Both the position numbers and the translations under genes were made by a program. Of a stretch of 8,260 nt of DNA, positions 6,315-8,260 are shown one piece after another. Under the pieces are notes generated by a model. The model was not told where the DNA came from. It saw only the letters and a list, made by a program, of their open reading frames with translations, and did no database searches. Position 1 is the stretch's first letter. The number at the start of each line of letters is the position of its first letter. This DNA comes from an uncultured Brevundimonas sp. (GTDB lineage Bacteria; Pseudomonadota; Alphaproteobacteria; Caulobacterales; Caulobacteraceae): assembly GCA_946481405.1 (NCBI GenBank), contig CAMLNY010000030.1, positions 1 to 8,260 of the forward strand. The letters are read 5' to 3'.

Positions 6315-7187
6315 GACGAACGGCGGACGCCGGTCCGCATGGACGGCGATGGCATTGCAGAAGTCGGACGGCGGCGCCGCCAGAGCCGTGAAGGCGTCGC
6401 CCTTCAACCGGTAAAACCGGTAGCCCGTCCGGGCCAGCTTGGCCCAGGTCTCCGTCGCCGCCGCATCCGTGCCGCCGCCCGCGTTCAGGTGGGCGTTGCA
6501 TTCGAAGATCACGGCCGGGCGGTATGTCGCCAGCATCTCGCGCGCCCCGGCGATGACCAGAGGCTCGGCCCCCTCGACGTCGATCTTGATCAGGTCGACC
6601 CGGTCCAGACCGCAGCGGTCGATCAGACTGTCCAGCGTCACCGTCGCAACCGTCTCGCCTTCATGCGCCCGGTCGTTGGCGATCAGGGAGAAGGCCTGGG
6701 GATCGTTGCCGAGCGGGACGTGGTGCAGCACCGCCTGACCCGCTGCGTTCGAGGCGGCGACTTTCATGGGGATGGCCCAGTCGAAGTCGTTGAGCGCGAG
6801 GTTCGACAGGAGATGGCCGAACGCTTCCGCTCCGGGCTCCAGCGCCAGCACCCGGCCGGTCGAGCCCACCAGTCGCGCGGCCTTAAGCGCATAGAGGCCG
6901 ACATTGGCCCCGACATCGATAAAGATATCGCCCGGCGAAAGCAGCCGCTGAAGCTGACGCAGCTCCGGCTCGACCCAGTCGCGCAACAGGAAGGCGGTGA
7001 TGGTGGTGTAGCGCAGGTCGGCCGGCGCCCGCATCCGTTCGCGGCCGTCGCGCGTCAGATGAAAGGTCGGGTTGCCGCCCACGGCGCTTGCCGCCGTCAG
7101 CCAGGCGGCGCGCGACAGGACGTTGAAGGGCTCGGCCTTGAAGGCGGGCTGGGCCGCCAGTTTCCGCAGGCGTCGGATCAGGGTCAT
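6303..7187 (-). CDS. FkbM-family SAM-dependent methyltransferase
   Basis: The protein has 294 residues, with an N-terminal region of about 80 residues before a Rossmann-type methyltransferase domain. The SAM-binding glycine loop is FIDVGANVGLYAL (89-101). The acidic end of the second strand is VLALEPGAEAF (113-123). The FkbM signature VDLIKIDVEGAEPLVIAGA is at 197-215, and a later strand reads AVIFECNAHLN (225-235). FkbM enzymes are O-methyltransferases, and in EPS and lipopolysaccharide clusters they usually methylate sugar hydroxyls or sugar-linked groups. The acceptor here cannot be read from sequence. No membrane segment or signal peptide is visible, so it should act in the cytoplasm, before export. 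The ATG at 7187 has no strong ribosome site. It follows the disrupted right-edge gene on the same strand after a 71-bp gap and converges with the flippase. Confidence 0.92.
   Translation of the reverse strand: MTLIRRLRKLAAQPAFKAEPFNVLSRAAWLTAASAVGGNPTFHLTRDGRERMRAPADLRYTTITAFLLRDWVEPELRQLQRLLSPGDIFIDVGANVGLYALKAARLVGSTGRVLALEPGAEAFGHLLSNLALNDFDWAIPMKVAASNAAGQAVLHHVPLGNDPQAFSLIANDRAHEGETVATVTLDSLIDRCGLDRVDLIKIDVEGAEPLVIAGAREMLATYRPAVIFECNAHLNAGGGTDAAATETWAKLARTGYRFYRLKGDAFTALAAPPSDFCNAIAVHADRRPPFVSET
6323..6338. terminator. GC stem-loop just after the flippase stop, possible weak terminator
   Basis: A perfect inverted repeat, GCGGAC-GCCG-GTCCGC (6-bp stem, 4-base loop), begins 9 bases after the flippase TGA. 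It lies within the last codons of the methyltransferase. No T tract follows on the plus strand, so it is at most a poor intrinsic terminator. A stem of this size also arises by chance in DNA this GC-rich. Confidence 0.2.
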
Positions 7188-7219
7188 CGGGGGCTCGCGT
7201 CTGAAGATGACGTCGAGCC

Positions 7220-7235
7220 TAATCGCAGCCGATTA
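7220..7235. promoter_or_regulatory. Perfect 16-bp palindromic site upstream of the methyltransferase gene
   Basis: TAATCG-CAGC-CGATTA is an exact 6-4-6 inverted repeat inside the only A+T-richer stretch of the right half. It is 33 bases upstream of the methyltransferase ATG and 23 bases after the stop of the disrupted gene. The size and symmetry would suit a dimeric regulator such as a TetR- or MarR-type protein. A short stem-loop in the transcript is the other option. No T tract follows on the minus strand, so a standard terminator is unlikely. The repeat is certain; its function is a guess. Confidence 0.35.
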
Positions 7236-7258
7236 ACTTTAGGTTGTATTGCCCACGT

Positions 7259-8260
7259 CTAAGCCGCGAACCGAATTGTCCATGACAGGGCGGCGGAATC
7301 CGTCGCCTCGGCATGGCAGCGGACCACCGTGCGGAAGGCGCCGACCGGACTGGCGTAATCGGCCGGGTCGAAATCGGTCGTCGGGGCGCATGTCATGCCG
7401 GTCGCCTCGAAGGACGCCACCTCGCCCTGGGCGAAGCGGATGACGGCGCCGTGCTGCATCGCCCCGCGCGCGAAGGTCGGTGAGATCCGGCTCCCTGACA
7501 GGGACGAATCGGCGGTCCGGATGGTGACAGCCTCACCGGCGAGGGAGTTCGGCCTGCGCGGCGGCCAGCCAGTCGAGGGCGTACTCCAGATCGATCGCGG
7601 CGGAGCCCTCGAAGGCGATCTCATCGGAGCGGGTGACGGCGCCGGGCTCGAGCACATAGCGGGTCCGCACGGAGGCGCGGCCGTCGGGACGCGGCGCCTC
7701 CTCACCCATCCGGTCCCATTCGTCCTGGCGCCATGTGACGGTCGTGCGGGCGCCGTCCCCCACAACCTCGACATCCTTGAAATAGGACAGCGGCTGCAGG
7801 GTGGCGCCGTCTGCGAAGGTCAGGCGCGGGACCAGTTGCGGGAAGGTCTCGTCCGCCGCGCCTGACAGGACGCCCGGCGAATAGGGGATGGGGAAATAGG
7901 GAGTGTTCATATGCTGGGTCGGACCGCCGTTGATCAGCGGCAGGCCGATGACCCGGTCGCCGTCACGATACGTCACCAGCACCCGGTCATGCTCGCCGCG
8001 TGCGAACCAGGTCGTCATCGACGTCGGCCGAGGATCCGGTGCTTGCCCCGATAAGCGTCGGTCTTGCGCCCATGGTCCCACAGGTTGACCGAGCCGGTTC
8101 CGCTATCCAGCCAGAAGTCGACATAGCGAGCCGCGACGCGTGATGAGAAGGCATAGGCCATGGCCTGTTCCTCGTCGGTCAGAACATCCAGCGCGGCGGC
8201 GGCGGTCAGCACCTCAATGAAGGCGGTCTCGCCATAGACGCCGATGCTGCGGCCGTATTC
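7259..8260 (-). pseudogene. Frame-disrupted gene of unknown family, possibly polysaccharide lyase-like, 5' end outside the window
   Basis: Three protein-like segments on the minus strand appear to belong to one gene. Segment 1 (8260 to about 8027) is open from the window edge and helix-rich; it includes EYGRSIGVYGETAF and GSVNLWDHGRKTDAYRGKHR. Segment 2 (about 8018 to 7550) is in another frame and looks beta-rich; it includes VTYRDGDRVIGLPLINGG and NTPYFPIPYSPGVLSG. Segment 3 (about 7550 to 7259) returns to the first frame and ends RCHAEATDSAALSWTIRFAA at a TAG. Read in the wrong frame, each stretch becomes Arg/Pro/Ser-rich, which is why I think the frame really changes. Helices followed by beta sheet is the layout of toroid-plus-sandwich polysaccharide lyases (such as heparinase II/III-like or alginate lyase proteins). 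I see no recognised active-site motif, so function is a low-confidence guess. The cause may be mutation or sequencing error. Segment 1's stop and a possible segment 2 ATG form an ATGA at 8015-8018, so a split into two genes is also possible. Confidence 0.68.

Noticed and set aside
7540..8030. Programmed ribosomal frameshifting as the reason for the frame changes
   Set aside because: I see no slippery heptamer with a downstream structure at either break, and two or more shifts in one non-mobile gene would be unusual. Mutation, assembly error or gene fission fit better.
1..8260. tRNA, rRNA, CRISPR array, insertion sequence or attachment site
   Set aside because: No repeat-spacer pattern, terminal inverted repeats, transposase motifs or tRNA-like arms were seen on either strand, and almost every base lies in a supported gene.

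Overview
This is a GC-rich (roughly two-thirds G+C), densely packed stretch that reads as part of an exopolysaccharide (EPS) assembly locus of the Wzx/Wzy type. Codon use, the near absence of intergenic DNA and the look of the proteins suggest an alphaproteobacterium, most likely of the Caulobacter/Brevundimonas group. That placement is an inference from the sequence, not a search result.

Layout. The window opens with the last 70 codons of a plus-strand polyprenyl-phosphate sugar-phosphate transferase, the enzyme that starts the repeat unit on undecaprenyl phosphate. It runs tail-to-tail into a four-gene minus-strand operon, read from about 4.9 kb down to 164. In transcription order the operon encodes a Wzc/GumC-type co-polymerase, a short Wza-type export lipoprotein, a WecG/TagA (GT26) glycosyltransferase and a Wzy-type polymerase. 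All junctions overlap by 4 to 10 bases. Divergent from it, with at most about 80 bp between starts, is a plus-strand Wzx-type flippase. The flippase ends 12 bases inside a minus-strand FkbM-family methyltransferase. Upstream of that gene, and running off the right edge, is a minus-strand gene that looks frame-disrupted. Its three coding segments have the general look of a helical domain followed by a beta-rich domain, as in some polysaccharide lyases, but I do not recognise the family.

How the genes would work together. The transferase primes undecaprenyl phosphate with a sugar, and the GT26 enzyme adds a later sugar on the cytoplasmic face. The flippase turns the lipid-linked unit over and the polymerase joins units in the periplasm. 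The co-polymerase controls chain length and links to the outer-membrane exporter. The FkbM protein probably methylates a sugar or a sugar substituent. The set has the same parts as the Caulobacter holdfast (hfs) pathway, but gene content alone does not separate a holdfast locus from another EPS locus.

Most notable points: the cytoplasmic BY-kinase-like domain of the co-polymerase has lost its Walker A and Walker B residues; the exporter is unusually small; two convergent gene pairs overlap in coding sequence; and the right-edge gene changes frame and then returns to its first frame. I found no RNA genes, CRISPR arrays or insertion sequences, and no gene-free stretch longer than 100 bases.
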